Shown: positions 6,772-16,089, counted from the stretch's first letter. The stretch: 64,000 bases of DNA from Fen-1245 sp963835535 (GCA_963835535.1 CAWIFL010000009.1:1-64000); one strand, 5' to 3'. Made by a program: numbers and translations. The notes: generated by a model not told the origin, from the sequence alone.

Positions 6772-6812
6772 GCCTGGCCCGCGCCTGCAGCGGCGGGCGT
6801 CTTCGGCCGGCA
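6772..6812 (+). repeat. Truncated terminal attC remnant
   Basis: The degenerate core GCCTGGC (6772-6778) is followed by the conserved left arm (GCGCCTGCAGCGGCGGGCGT). Similarity stops around 6812 with no right arm or right core. The next bases are the stop codon of the minus-strand deaminase. This marks the array boundary. Confidence 0.75.
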
Positions 6813-8180
6813 CTACCTGAGCAGCCGGGCCGCGATGCGGCCGTGGCGGGCGACCACGCGCTCCAGGGCGATCGTGCGGAGGACGCCGTCCTCGACCACC
6901 GGGCGGCCGTCCACGATCAGGGTGTGGACGCGCGTCGGCGCGCAGAGCAACAGGCCGAGCAGCGGATCGCTCGCGCCGCTGTAGCCCACGTCCCTGAGAT
7001 CGAACAGCGCCACGTCGGCGCGCCGGCCCGGCTCGAGCGCACCGATGTCCCGGCGGCCGAGGCAGGCGGCGCCGCCCGCCGTGGCCATCGCGAGCGCTTC
7101 CTCGACCTTCACCGCGTCCGCGCCCCGCGCGACGCGGCCCAGCAGCAGCGCCTGCCGCGCCTCCGCCAAAAGGTGCGAGCCGTCATTCGACGCGCTGCCG
7201 TCCACGCCGAGCCCGACCGCACAGCCGGCGGCGGCGAGCGCGTGCACCGGCGCGATCCCGGAGCCGAGCCGCATGTTCGACGTCGGGCAGTGCGCGACGC
7301 CGATCCGCGCGCGGCCCAGCCGCCGGATCTCGGAGCGGTTGAAGTGGACGCCATGGGCGATCCACACGCGCTCCGTGAGCCAGCCGTTGTCGGCGAGGAA
7401 CTCGACGGGACGCCGGCCGAACCGCCGCAGGCAGTAGGTCTCCTCGTCCTTCGTCTCGGCGAGGTGGGTGTGCAGGCGCACGCCGTGACGCTCCGCCAGC
7501 GCGGCCGTCTCGCGCATCAGCCGCTCCGACACGGAAAAGGGCGAGCAGGGCGCCAGCGCGACCTGCAGCATCGCACCCGGCTTGGGGTCGTGGTAACGGC
7601 GGATCACCCGCTCCGAGTCGGCGAGGATCGTCTCCTCGTCCTGCACGACCGAGTCGGGGGGCAGGCCACCGTCCTTCCGGCCGAGGCTCATGCTCCCGCG
7701 CGTCGCGACGAACCGGATGCCGATCTCCCGGGCCGCCGCGATCTCCGCGTCGATCAGCTTCGTCTCGCCGCGCGGGAACAGGTAGTGGTGGTCCGACGTG
7801 GTGGTGCAGCCGGACAGCATCAGCTCCGCCATCCCGACCAGCGCCGCGACGTGGACCGCCTCCTCGTCCAGGCGCGCCCACACGGGATAGAGGGTGGTGA
7901 GCCAGTCGAACAGTCCCGCGTTGGCGGCCCCGGGGTGCGCGCGCGTGAGCGTCTGGCAGAGATGGTGGTGCGTGTTCACGAGGCCCGGCAGCGCCACCGC
8001 GAACGGCGCCCGGATCGTCCGGTCGGCGCGGAGTCCCCGCGGCACCTGCGTGCCGATGCGCTTGATCTCTCCGTCCTCGGCGTACAGGTAGCCGCCGCGC
8101 AGCCGGCGGTCTCCGCCGTCCATCGTCACGAGGAGATGGATGTCGCGGATCAGGAGCTTGCGAGGCGTGCGTGCGGTCAC
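6813..8180 (-). CDS. 8-oxoguanine deaminase-like amidohydrolase
   Basis: This 455-residue amidohydrolase of the TrzN/AtzB/8-oxoguanine-deaminase type has H71-x-H73 in N-T-H-H-H-L, H239 in H-T-H-L-A-E-T, H276 in A-H-G-V-H and D327 in G-V-D-G-S-A-S-N-D. These are the metal and proton-shuttle positions of the family. The G-S-A-S-N-D run resembles 8-oxoguanine deaminases, which clear oxidised purines, but substrate calls in this group are often wrong. The GTG start at 8180 overlaps the stop of the upstream threonine-synthase-like gene (GTGA), so the two are translationally coupled. Its 3' end abuts the integron remnant. Confidence 0.8.
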   Translation of the reverse strand: MTARTPRKLLIRDIHLLVTMDGGDRRLRGGYLYAEDGEIKRIGTQVPRGLRADRTIRAPFAVALPGLVNTHHHLCQTLTRAHPGAANAGLFDWLTTLYPVWARLDEEAVHVAALVGMAELMLSGCTTTSDHHYLFPRGETKLIDAEIAAAREIGIRFVATRGSMSLGRKDGGLPPDSVVQDEETILADSERVIRRYHDPKPGAMLQVALAPCSPFSVSERLMRETAALAERHGVRLHTHLAETKDEETYCLRRFGRRPVEFLADNGWLTERVWIAHGVHFNRSEIRRLGRARIGVAHCPTSNMRLGSGIAPVHALAAAGCAVGLGVDGSASNDGSHLLAEARQALLLGRVARGADAVKVEEALAMATAGGAACLGRRDIGALEPGRRADVALFDLRDVGYSGASDPLLGLLLCAPTRVHTLIVDGRPVVEDGVLRTIALERVVARHGRIAARLLR

Positions 8181-9463
8181 GGAGCGAGCGCCGCCTCGAC
8201 GGCCGCGAGGTCCGGCGGGATGTCCATCGGTCTCGGCGCGGCGTCGAGCGCCGCCCGCGTGTCCTTGAGCCCGTTGCCCGTGATCACCGCGAGCGTCGCG
8301 GCGCGCTTCCGGACGACGCCCTCTCGCACCGCGCGCGCCAGCCCGGCGACGGCCGCCGCCGCCGCCGGCTCGGCGAAGACGCCGGCCAGGCGCCCGGTCA
8401 CGCGCATCGCCTCCTGGATCTCGTCGTCGCCGACGTTCAGCATCGTGCCCCCGGACTCGCGCACGGCGTCCACCGCCTTCTTCCAGTTGCGCGGCACGCC
8501 GACGGCGATGCTGTCCGCCATCGTGTGCGGCTCCACCGGCCGCAGCGCCGCGCCGCTCCGGAAGGCCTCGGTGACCGGCGCCGCGCCCGCGGCCTGGACG
8601 CCCAGCAGCTTCGGCGCGCGCGGGATCAGGCCCAGCGTGCGCATCTCGCGGAACCCCTTCCAGGTGCCGGCGATGGTGCAGCCGTCGCCGACCGACACCG
8701 CCACCCACTCCGGGAGCCGCCACTCCGCCTGCTCGCAGATCTCGAGGCTGACGGTCTTCTTGCCCTCGACGAGGAACGGATTCACCGCGGCGTTCCGGTT
8801 GTACCAGCCCCATCGCTCGCACGACCGCTGGCAGAGATCCCACGTCTGGTCGTAGCTGCCGCGCACGCGCAGCACCGTCGCGCCGAACGTCAGGAGTTGC
8901 GCGAGCTTCGGCTCCGGCGCGCGCTCCGGCACGAAGATGATCGCCTGGAGCCCCAGCGACGCGGCCATGCAGGCCAATGACGAGGCGGCGTTCCCCGTGG
9001 AGGCGCACGCGATGGTGTGCTGGCGCGCCTCGAGCGCCTTGACGGCGCCCACCGCCGAGGCGCGGTCCTTGAGCGACGCCGAGGGGTTGCGCCCGTCGTC
9101 CTTGAGGAGGAGGGAGCCGAGCCCGAGGTGGCGCGCCAGGGCGGGCGCCGGCTCGAGCGGCGACCAGCCCACGGCGAGGGCAGGGAGGCGGGCGCGTGCG
9201 CCGAGCGGCAACAGCTCGTGGTAGCGCCACTCGGAGAAGTCGGTCCTCCGCGCGAGCGCGCGCCGCGTGAGGCGCCGCGCCACCGCGCGGTAGTCGTACT
9301 GCACGTCCAGAATGCCGGTGATGCCGCAGCGGGGGCAGGTCATCGGCGCGCGGGGGCCCGCCGGGTACTCGGCGCCGCACATCACGCAGGTCAGGCCGGT
9401 TACGAAGGAGATGGCGACGCCCTCCGGACCACGGTCAGGAACAGCAGCCAGGGAACCCCGCAC
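8177..9463 (-). CDS. Threonine synthase-like PLP enzyme with zinc ribbon
   Basis: This fold-type II PLP enzyme of about 428 residues makes or consumes threonine-like substrates. The Schiff-base lysine is K132 in S-A-S-L-K-D-R, with A-S-T-G-N-A-A-S-S-L for phosphate binding and an N-terminal zinc ribbon (C26-x2-C29, C43-x2-C46). The GTG at 9463 was chosen because later starts (9385, 9382) would remove C26. It overlaps the permease gene by 64 bp and has no good ribosome site, so the start is uncertain. The flanking catabolic genes suggest an amino-acid lyase role rather than core threonine synthesis. Confidence 0.75.
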   Translation of the reverse strand: MRGSLAAVPDRGPEGVAISFVTGLTCVMCGAEYPAGPRAPMTCPRCGITGILDVQYDYRAVARRLTRRALARRTDFSEWRYHELLPLGARARLPALAVGWSPLEPAPALARHLGLGSLLLKDDGRNPSASLKDRASAVGAVKALEARQHTIACASTGNAASSLACMAASLGLQAIIFVPERAPEPKLAQLLTFGATVLRVRGSYDQTWDLCQRSCERWGWYNRNAAVNPFLVEGKKTVSLEICEQAEWRLPEWVAVSVGDGCTIAGTWKGFREMRTLGLIPRAPKLLGVQAAGAAPVTEAFRSGAALRPVEPHTMADSIAVGVPRNWKKAVDAVRESGGTMLNVGDDEIQEAMRVTGRLAGVFAEPAAAAAVAGLARAVREGVVRKRAATLAVITGNGLKDTRAALDAAPRPMDIPPDLAAVEAALAP

Positions 9464-10749
9464 AGCAAGGTGACGCGAAAGCCCGGGACCCACCAGGTCG
9501 TGATCATGATGGCGACCATGAAGGCGAGCCCGACCGACGACCCAACGTAGCGCCACGCGATGCCGTGCGCCTGTGCGACTGTGCGTCCGTGCGTCTTCCT
9601 GAGGAAGAACAGGTGCGTCAGGAAGATCTGCGCCCAGGCGTAGAGGCCGCCGAAGATCGCGATCCCCACCAGCACGACGAACGCGTTCTGCGGCATGATC
9701 TTCGCCGCGACCACCGCCAGCGCCATCCCGCCCGTGCACGCGGCCAGGGCGTTCAAGGGCGTGCCCCGGCGCGACAGGCGCCCGAACGCCGCGGGGGCGT
9801 GGCCGCCGCGCGCGAGCGAAAAGAGCATCCGGGTGGTCAGGTAGAGGTCGGCGTTGATGCTCGACAGCGCCGCGGTCAGCACCACGAGGTTCATGATCCC
9901 GGCGGCGCCCGGGATCCCGGCCATCTCGAACACCTGGACGAAGGGGCTCTTCGCCAGACCGATCTGGCGCCACGGCACCAGTCCCATCAGCAGCGCCATC
10001 GACGCGACGTAGAAGAGAATCAGTCGCGCGATCGTCGCCTTCAGCGCGCGGGGCACGGCCCGCTCCGGGTCCTTCGCCTCACCGCTCGTGACGGCGACGA
10101 TCTCGGTGCCGAGGTAGCTGAACATCGCCATCACCACGGCCAACCAGATGCCGAGGGCGCCGTGGGGCGCGAACGGCACGTAGCCGGCGGCCCCCGGCAC
10201 GGCGACGTGGCGGAAGCCGGCCAGCACGGCGGCGCCGAAGAGGATGAAGAGGACGATGGCCACGACCTTGATCATCGCGAACCAGTACTCGAACGCCCCG
10301 AACGCCCCGACGTGCATGGCGTTGACCGCGACGATCGCGGCCGAGAACAGCGCGACGAACACCCACAGCGGCACGTCCGGGAACCAGAGGCGCGCGTAGA
10401 TGCCGGAGGCGATGACTTCCTCGCCGACCGCGATGGTCTGCGCGAGCCAGTAGCTCCACCGTACCGTGTAGCCGGCCCACTGCCCCTGGTAGATCTCCGC
10501 GTGCACGCCGAACGACCCCGCGGTGGGATGGCGGACCGTCATCTGGCCGAGGGCCAGCGTCATCAGGAACGCGATGACGGCGCCGATCAGGTAGGAAACG
10601 ACGACGGCGGGACCGGCCAGGGCGATCGAGATGCCGCTGCCGAGGAAAAGGCCGGTGCCGATCGCGCCGCCGATGGCGATCATCGTGAGCTGACGGCGCG
10701 ACAGCTCCCGGGTGAGACCGGCCTCCAGCGCGACGGGGTCGCGGCTCAC
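9400..10749 (-). CDS. APC-family amino acid permease
   Basis: This 449-residue inner-membrane transporter has about 12 hydrophobic segments and the amino-acid-permease signature I-G-G-A-I-G-T-G-L-F-L-G-S-G near residue 20. It also has G-E-A-K-D-P-E-R-A-V-P-R-A, typical of proline/GABA/aromatic permeases. The GTG start at 10749 gives a short polar N-terminus before the first helix. It lies between the kynureninase-like gene (62 bp upstream) and the threonine-synthase-like gene, in one minus-strand run, so it probably imports an amino acid degraded by its neighbours. Confidence 0.85.
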   Translation of the reverse strand: MSRDPVALEAGLTRELSRRQLTMIAIGGAIGTGLFLGSGISIALAGPAVVVSYLIGAVIAFLMTLALGQMTVRHPTAGSFGVHAEIYQGQWAGYTVRWSYWLAQTIAVGEEVIASGIYARLWFPDVPLWVFVALFSAAIVAVNAMHVGAFGAFEYWFAMIKVVAIVLFILFGAAVLAGFRHVAVPGAAGYVPFAPHGALGIWLAVVMAMFSYLGTEIVAVTSGEAKDPERAVPRALKATIARLILFYVASMALLMGLVPWRQIGLAKSPFVQVFEMAGIPGAAGIMNLVVLTAALSSINADLYLTTRMLFSLARGGHAPAAFGRLSRRGTPLNALAACTGGMALAVVAAKIMPQNAFVVLVGIAIFGGLYAWAQIFLTHLFFLRKTHGRTVAQAHGIAWRYVGSSVGLAFMVAIMITTWWVPGFRVTLLCGVPWLLFLTVVRRASPSPS

Positions 10750-10811
10750 GGCGTCACACCGGCGGCCCGGAAGCCGCGAAGGATGCCCCCTCTCGCAACT
10801 CGCAACTCGCC

Positions 10812-11966
10812 TTAGCTGTGGCGTGTACTGCGCAGGCCGGGGCGGCCGCCCGCGAGCGCGGCGATCTCCGCCACGACCGCGTCGCACTCCTCTTCCGTGT
10901 TGTAGAAGTGCGGCGAGATGCGGATCCCGGCTTCGGGTCGGTAGTCGATCAGGAAGTCGCGCTCGAGCAGGCGGCGGGAGATGCCCTGGGCGTCCGGCGG
11001 GTTCACGGCGACCGTGCCGCCTCGCCGCGCCGCATCGCGCGGCGTGATGCTCGGGAACCCGTTCTCGCCGATGCGCGCCAGGAGCCGCTCGGTGAGCCGC
11101 AGCGAGTGCTGCCGGATCCGCTCGACGCCCACCTCCCGCACGATCCGCAGCCCCTCGATCGCCGCGTAGAGGCTGGGAATGGAGGGCGTGCCGCCGAGGA
11201 ACCGGTACGCCCCCTCGGCGTACCGCTGCGGCGGCGGCTCGAACGCGAAGGGATCGGCATGCGCCAGCCAGCCCGTCAGCCTGGGCTCGAGGTGCGCCAG
11301 GTCCGGCCGGACGTAGAGAAAGGCGTTGCCGGGTCCGCCGCACAGCCACTTCAGACACCCGCCCACCGCGAAGTCCACCGCCAGCTTCGTCACGTCGAGC
11401 GGCAGCACGCCGGCCGACTGGTAGACGTCGAGCACCACGTGGGCGCCGCAGTGGTGGGCCTTCTCGACGACGGCGGCGGCGTCCTGCACCAGGCTGCTCT
11501 TGAAGAGCACGTGCGAGATCGGCACGAGCAGCGTTCGGTCGTCGATCTCGTCCACCACGCGCTCGACGGGCACGGGTACCAGCTCGAGCCCCGGCTGCGC
11601 GCCGTAGAGGTACTGGATCGAGGGGAAGTTGCCGTCCTCGCAGACGATCCGGTTCCGGCGGCCCTTGGGCTCGAAGCAGGACAGCACGACCGCCTCCGCC
11701 TGCGTCACGTTCGGCTGCATCGTGACCGAGCCCTTCGGGGCGCCGATGATGCCGGCCACCATGTCGCCCACGGCGCCCGGCATCTCCCACCACCCCTCCT
11801 CCCACGCCCGCACGCCGCGCTGCGCCCAGGTCTGCGCGTACTGGGCCAGGCCGGAGGCGGTCCCGCGCGGCATCGCGCCCAGGGAGTTGGAGATCAGGTA
11901 GGTCGTGGTCTCCAGAATGGGGAACTCCCCCCGCCAGGACGCGAGGGCCGCCGGTGCGGTCATCAT
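10812..11966 (-). CDS. Kynureninase-like class V aminotransferase-fold enzyme
   Basis: This 384-residue PLP enzyme has the kynureninase-type N-terminus (Y-L-I-S-N-S-L-G-A-M-P), D180-V-Y-Q-S-A-G and the likely PLP lysine K206 in G-G-C-L-K-W-L-C-G-G. Kynureninases split kynurenine to anthranilate and alanine. Lysine sits after G-C rather than the usual S-x-H-K context, so another C-S or C-C lyase substrate is possible. It heads the minus-strand group with the permease and threonine-synthase-like enzyme, 7 bp after the membrane protein gene. Confidence 0.75.
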   Translation of the reverse strand: MMTAPAALASWRGEFPILETTTYLISNSLGAMPRGTASGLAQYAQTWAQRGVRAWEEGWWEMPGAVGDMVAGIIGAPKGSVTMQPNVTQAEAVVLSCFEPKGRRNRIVCEDGNFPSIQYLYGAQPGLELVPVPVERVVDEIDDRTLLVPISHVLFKSSLVQDAAAVVEKAHHCGAHVVLDVYQSAGVLPLDVTKLAVDFAVGGCLKWLCGGPGNAFLYVRPDLAHLEPRLTGWLAHADPFAFEPPPQRYAEGAYRFLGGTPSIPSLYAAIEGLRIVREVGVERIRQHSLRLTERLLARIGENGFPSITPRDAARRGGTVAVNPPDAQGISRRLLERDFLIDYRPEAGIRISPHFYNTEEECDAVVAEIAALAGGRPGLRSTRHS

Positions 11967-11973
11967 CCTGCGC

Positions 11974-12435
11974 TCAGCCCTGCGCGGGCGCGTCCTTGTA
12001 CAGCTTGCCGGCCGTCAGGGCCGCGAGCACGCATCCGCCGAGCATCTCGAGCATCCACACGATGGCGTAGCGCCCGGTCAGCGGCTGGAAGGCCGCGTGG
12101 GCGAACTCCATCGGGACGCCGCCGGCGAAGCCGACGATCAGACCGAGCAGCGCGGCCGTCTTCGGGCCCGGGCCGGCCGTCGTCCGCATCGCGGCGTAGA
12201 TCCACGCCAGGCCGTAGGAGATGGCGAACAGGCAGACGATCCAGACGACGAAGAAGAGCCAGTACGGGACCCGGGGTTCCTTGAGGAACCAGCCGGCGTT
12301 CATGGCGATGTCCATGCGCGCTTTCCCGACGATGGCGGAGGCGCCGCCGAACTCCACCAGCATGCTCCACACGAAGAACACGACGCCGCCCCACAGCGCG
12401 CCGATGCGAACGCTATGCCTGTTGACCGCTTCCAT
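11974..12435 (-). CDS. Hypothetical four-TM membrane protein
   Basis: This 153-residue protein has about four hydrophobic helices and no soluble domain or recognised motif. ATG 12435 was chosen over a start 63 bp upstream because the extra residues are polar and Cys-rich. It is the first gene of the minus-strand group and faces the divergent PIG-L gene across 114 bp, where promoters for both directions should lie. Function unknown. Confidence 0.65.
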   Translation of the reverse strand: MEAVNRHSVRIGALWGGVVFFVWSMLVEFGGASAIVGKARMDIAMNAGWFLKEPRVPYWLFFVVWIVCLFAISYGLAWIYAAMRTTAGPGPKTAALLGLIVGFAGGVPMEFAHAAFQPLTGRYAIVWMLEMLGGCVLAALTAGKLYKDAPAQG

Positions 12436-12549
12436 CCCAGCCTCCGCGACGAGGTACGTGCACTGCCGGCATCCGGATTGGCAGGGAGATGTTGCCACCG
12501 GCGGGCCCCGAGCGGAAGAGGCGCGGCCAGGTTAGCTTGTTCGCTTCAC

Positions 12550-15063
12550 ATGGCCAATATCGAAACGGTGCTGTCCCGTCTCGGGCTCGTCGGCGTCCTG
12601 GCCGCCGCCCCTCTCGCGGCCGCGGCTCAGCCGCTGGCCCCCGCCGGCACCGGCGGCATCGCCGCCCTCGACCGCGCGCTGCGCGGGCTCGACCAGAACA
12701 AGCGCGTCCTGATGATCGGCGCGCACCCCGACGACGAGGACACCGAGCTGCTGACGCTGCTCTCCCGCGGGATGGGCGTGGACGCGGCGTACCTGTCGCT
12801 GTCGCGGGGCGAGGGCGGACAGAACCTCATCGGCTCCGAGCTGGGCGAGGGGCTCGGGCTGCTCCGGACCGAGGAGCTGCTGGCGGCGCGCGGGGTGGAC
12901 GGCGCGCACCAGTACTTCACGCGCGCCTTCGACTTCGGGTTCTCCAAGACGCTGGACGAGTCGCTGCGCTTCTGGCCGCGCGATTCTATGCTCGTGGACG
13001 TGTTGCGGGTGATCCGCCGGTTCCGGCCGCAGGTGATCGTCTCGATCTTCTCCGGCACGCCGCGGGACGGGCACGGGCAGCACCAGGTGTCGGGCGTCGT
13101 GGCTCGCGCGGCCTTCGACCTGCTGCGCGATTCGACCTGGGGGCCGCGGAAGCTGTACCGGGAGGGGCGGTTCGACACGGCGGGGACGACCGTGACCCTC
13201 AACTCGGGCGCGCTCGATCCGGATGCCGGAGAGTCGTACCACCAGCTCGCGATGGCGAGCCGGAGCATGCACCGTTCGCAGGAGATGGGGCGGCTCCAGG
13301 ACATCGGGGCCTCCACCTCGCGGCTGGCGCTGATCGAGGACTTCACCGGCGCGGGCGGCGCGAGTCTCTTCGCGGGGATCGACACCGCGCTGGCGCCGTC
13401 GCTCGCGCGCTACGCGGCGCTGGTGGATTCGGCCCGCGAGAACCTCACGCCGCGGAATCCCGCCCGGATCGTCCCGCTGCTGGCCGCCGCGCTGACCGAG
13501 CTGCGCGCGTCGGCTCCGCCCGCGTTCCGGGCGGCCAAGGAGGCGGTGCTCGAGGAGGCGCTCGCGAACGCCGCCGGCGTGGTCGGCGACGCGGTGGCGG
13601 GCGACGCGCACGCGGTGCCGGGCGAATCACTCAACGTGACCACCTACCTCTGGGGCGCCAACGGGAACGCACCCCTGGACACGGTCGTCGTGGAGGCACC
13701 CGCGGGATGGGACGTGGGGCCGGGCCGCGCCGTCGCGCCGCCCGCGACCCGGGGGTTCTTCTCGGCGTCCGCGCGGAGCGTCGCCACGCGGACCTTCACC
13801 GTGAGCGTGCCGGCGGACGCGGCGCTCACTCAGCCGTATTTCCTCGAGCGGCCGCTCCAGGGGGCGCTGTACGACTGGTCCGGCGTCCCCGACAGCCTGA
13901 AGGGCGAGCCGTTGCAACCGCCGGCGCTGTTTGCGCGGATCGAGACGACGATCGCCGGCGTGGGCGTCACGCTCAGGCGCGAAGTGGTGTGGCGGCACGA
14001 CGACGAGGCGCTGGGCGAGGTCCGGCGCCCGCTGTTCGTCGTCCCCGCGGTCAGTGTCGAGCTTGCCCCGGCGATGATGGTGTGGCCGGTCGCGGCGGAC
14101 GGCGAGCGGACGGTGACGGTCACCCTCACCAACGGCCGGAGCGGGCACGCTGAGGGGGTGCTGCGCCTCGACCTGCCGGCGACGTGGACCGCGTCGGATG
14201 CGCAGAGCTTCACGCTCGACGGCGAGGACACGCACAGGAGCTTCACGTTCACGATGCGGCCCCCGCGCGACGTCCGCCCGGGCCGATACGTCGTCCGCGC
14301 CGTGGCGAGCGTGGGCAGCCGGAGCTTCGATCGCGCGAGCGAGCTGGTGGACTATCCGCACATCCGGCCGGCCGCGTACGTGCGGGAAGCCGCCCTGCGC
14401 ATCGAGCTGGCGGACCTGGCGCTGCCCCGTCTGACGCGGGTCGGGTACGTGCGGGGCGCCGCCGATCTCGTGCCGGAAGCGCTCCAGGCGGTCGGCGTCC
14501 CGGTGGTGCTCCTCTCCAACGACGACATCGAGAAGGGCGACCTGTCGCGCTTCGACGTGATCGTCGTCGGCAGCCGCGCCTACGAGACGACCCCCGCGCT
14601 CGTCACCTCCAACGGCCGCCTGCTCGACTACGCGCGACAGGGCGGGCGCCTCATCGTGCAGTACCAGCAGTACGCGTTCGTCCGTGGCGGCTACGCACCG
14701 TTCCCGCTCACCATCGCCAGTCCGCACGACCGCGTGACGGACGAGACGGCGCCCGTGACCGTGCTCGAGCCGTCCAGCGCGCTGTTCAGGAGGCCGAACG
14801 CCATCGGCGCCGGCGACTGGGACGGCTGGGTGCAGGAGCGGGGGCTCTACTTCGCCCACACCTGGGATGCGGCCTACGAGCCGATGCTGGAGACGGGCGA
14901 CGCGGGAGAGCGGCTCCGCGGCGGCCTGCTGGTCGCGCACCTCGGCCGCGGCCTCTACGTCTACACGGGGCTCGCCTTCTTCCGGCAGCTGCCGGCGGGC
15001 GTGACGGGGGCGTACAGACTGTTCGCGAATCTCCTGGCCCTGCGACCCGACGATGTGCGATAG
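12550..15063 (+). CDS. Secreted PIG-L family deacetylase, large
   Basis: This 837-residue exported protein has a signal peptide (about 1-26, A-A-A-A-Q). The PIG-L/LmbE zinc site is formed by H59-P-D-D-E-D near the N-terminus and G-H-G-Q-H-Q at about 174-179. The family removes N-acetyl groups from amino sugars. After about residue 330 come beta-rich domains resembling NPCBM or CARDB-like modules and a C-terminal glutamine-amidotransferase-like fold (about 640-830). This architecture is frequent in Gemmatimonadota and Bacteroidota. Its stop overlaps the ATG of the downstream binding-protein gene by 11 bp. Confidence 0.85.
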   Translation: MANIETVLSRLGLVGVLAAAPLAAAAQPLAPAGTGGIAALDRALRGLDQNKRVLMIGAHPDDEDTELLTLLSRGMGVDAAYLSLSRGEGGQNLIGSELGEGLGLLRTEELLAARGVDGAHQYFTRAFDFGFSKTLDESLRFWPRDSMLVDVLRVIRRFRPQVIVSIFSGTPRDGHGQHQVSGVVARAAFDLLRDSTWGPRKLYREGRFDTAGTTVTLNSGALDPDAGESYHQLAMASRSMHRSQEMGRLQDIGASTSRLALIEDFTGAGGASLFAGIDTALAPSLARYAALVDSARENLTPRNPARIVPLLAAALTELRASAPPAFRAAKEAVLEEALANAAGVVGDAVAGDAHAVPGESLNVTTYLWGANGNAPLDTVVVEAPAGWDVGPGRAVAPPATRGFFSASARSVATRTFTVSVPADAALTQPYFLERPLQGALYDWSGVPDSLKGEPLQPPALFARIETTIAGVGVTLRREVVWRHDDEALGEVRRPLFVVPAVSVELAPAMMVWPVAADGERTVTVTLTNGRSGHAEGVLRLDLPATWTASDAQSFTLDGEDTHRSFTFTMRPPRDVRPGRYVVRAVASVGSRSFDRASELVDYPHIRPAAYVREAALRIELADLALPRLTRVGYVRGAADLVPEALQAVGVPVVLLSNDDIEKGDLSRFDVIVVGSRAYETTPALVTSNGRLLDYARQGGRLIVQYQQYAFVRGGYAPFPLTIASPHDRVTDETAPVTVLEPSSALFRRPNAIGAGDWDGWVQERGLYFAHTWDAAYEPMLETGDAGERLRGGLLVAHLGRGLYVYTGLAFFRQLPAGVTGAYRLFANLLALRPDDVR

Positions 15064-16063
15064 CAGGGATCGCGGCCGTCCGCGCGTCCTGGCACTTCTC
15101 ACCGTAGCGATCCTCGCCGCCTGCTCGAGCGGGAAGACTCCGCTCGTCATCTATTCTCCCCACGGCCGCGAGCTGCTGAGCGTCCTCGAGCAGCGGTTCG
15201 AGGCACTGCACCCGACCGTGGACGTGCGGTGGATGGACATGGGATCGCAGGAGGTCCTCGACCGGCTGCGGTCGGAGCGCGCCAACCCGCAGGCCGATCT
15301 CTGGTTCGGCGCCCCCTCGCCCCTGTTCGCCCGCGGCGCACGGGACTCGCTCCTCGAGCCCGTGGCGCCCGGCGGCCCGCTCTACGTCTCCGTGTACCGC
15401 ACGCCGGCGGTGATCGAGTACAGCAGCGGGGCGCTGACGGAGGCGGAGGCGCCGCACGACTGGGACGACGTGCTGCTGCCGAGGTGGCGCGGGAAGCTGC
15501 TGCTCCGCGACCCGCTCGCCAGCGGGACGATGCGGGCCATCTTCGAGATGATCGTCATGCGGAGCCTCCAGCGCACCGGCGACACGACTGAGGGCATGGC
15601 CTGGCTGCGCCGCCTCGACGCCCAGACCAAGGAATACGTCCTTACGCCCGCGCTGCTCCACACCAAGCTCGAGCGGCAGGAGGGGTTGATCTCGCTCTGG
15701 GACCTGCCGGACATGCTGCTGCTGCAGAACGAAGGGCGGAAGCTCGGATTCCTCTTTCCCACGTCCGGCACGCCGGTCATCGACGACGCGATCGCAGTGG
15801 TGCGCGGGGCGCGCCACGCGGCCATCGCCCGCGAGTTCATCCGCTGGGTGCGCACGCCCGAGATCGAGCTCCTGGCCGCGCGCGTCGGGTTCCGGCTGCC
15901 GGCCGCGGGGATCGAGCTGCCGCGCGATTCGATGCCGGCGTGGATGGGTCCGGTCGAGGCCCACCTCAAGGCCGAGCCGCTGAACTGGGACACGGTGGAG
16001 GCGCGTGGCGTCGGGTGGATGGAGTATTGGGACAAGCACGTCAGGGGAACGGGTGAGAGGTGA
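15053..16063 (+). CDS. Iron-type ABC transporter substrate-binding lipoprotein
   Basis: This 336-residue periplasmic binding protein has a lipobox A-I-L-A-A-C24 and the fold of ferric/thiosulfate-type class II binding proteins (V-I-Y-S-P-H-G-R-E-L...F-E-A-L-H-P-T-V-D-V). It captures a metal ion, phosphonate or similar anion and delivers it to the permease encoded downstream. It is followed by the ATPase and a two-domain permease, the complete FbpABC-like set. The start overlaps the PIG-L stop. The stop lies within a GTGAG-rich repeat. Confidence 0.85.
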   Translation: MCDSRDRGRPRVLALLTVAILAACSSGKTPLVIYSPHGRELLSVLEQRFEALHPTVDVRWMDMGSQEVLDRLRSERANPQADLWFGAPSPLFARGARDSLLEPVAPGGPLYVSVYRTPAVIEYSSGALTEAEAPHDWDDVLLPRWRGKLLLRDPLASGTMRAIFEMIVMRSLQRTGDTTEGMAWLRRLDAQTKEYVLTPALLHTKLERQEGLISLWDLPDMLLLQNEGRKLGFLFPTSGTPVIDDAIAVVRGARHAAIAREFIRWVRTPEIELLAARVGFRLPAAGIELPRDSMPAWMGPVEAHLKAEPLNWDTVEARGVGWMEYWDKHVRGTGER

Positions 16064-16078
16064 AGGCGTGAGAGGGGA
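16051..16078 (+). repeat. GTGAG-rich low-complexity element
   Basis: The stretch is built from GTGAGAGG and GGCGTGAG units and spans the stop codon of the binding-protein gene. The same AGGCGTGAG unit recurs as an inverted repeat at 26103-26134. Confidence 0.5.
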
Positions 16079-16089
16079 AACCGCGGCGA

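Larger units (their letters stand above)
1..6812 (+). mobile_element. Integron gene-cassette array, distal end (no integrase in window)
   Basis: Small plus-strand genes are separated by near-identical 125-128 bp repeats that begin with RYYYAAC-type and end with GTTRRRY-type core sites, the layout of integron attC sites. The core at the start of each cassette is complementary to the core at its own end. The clearest case is the fourth cassette, which starts GTTAGAT (2137-2143) and ends ATCTGAC (2993-2999), while its neighbours use GTTAGGC and GCCTAAC. All cassette genes point the same way. The array stops at a truncated attC touching the stop codon of a chromosomal gene at 6813. No intI, attI or Pc is present, so the proximal end lies upstream of base 1 or is missing. 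Confidence 0.85.

Noticed and set aside
8200..15150. Very long open frames antisense to the deaminase, threonine-synthase-like and PIG-L genes
   Set aside because: High GC removes stops in the opposite frames. The translations are rich in Arg, Gly, Pro and Ala without motifs, while the genes on the other strand have clear catalytic motifs.
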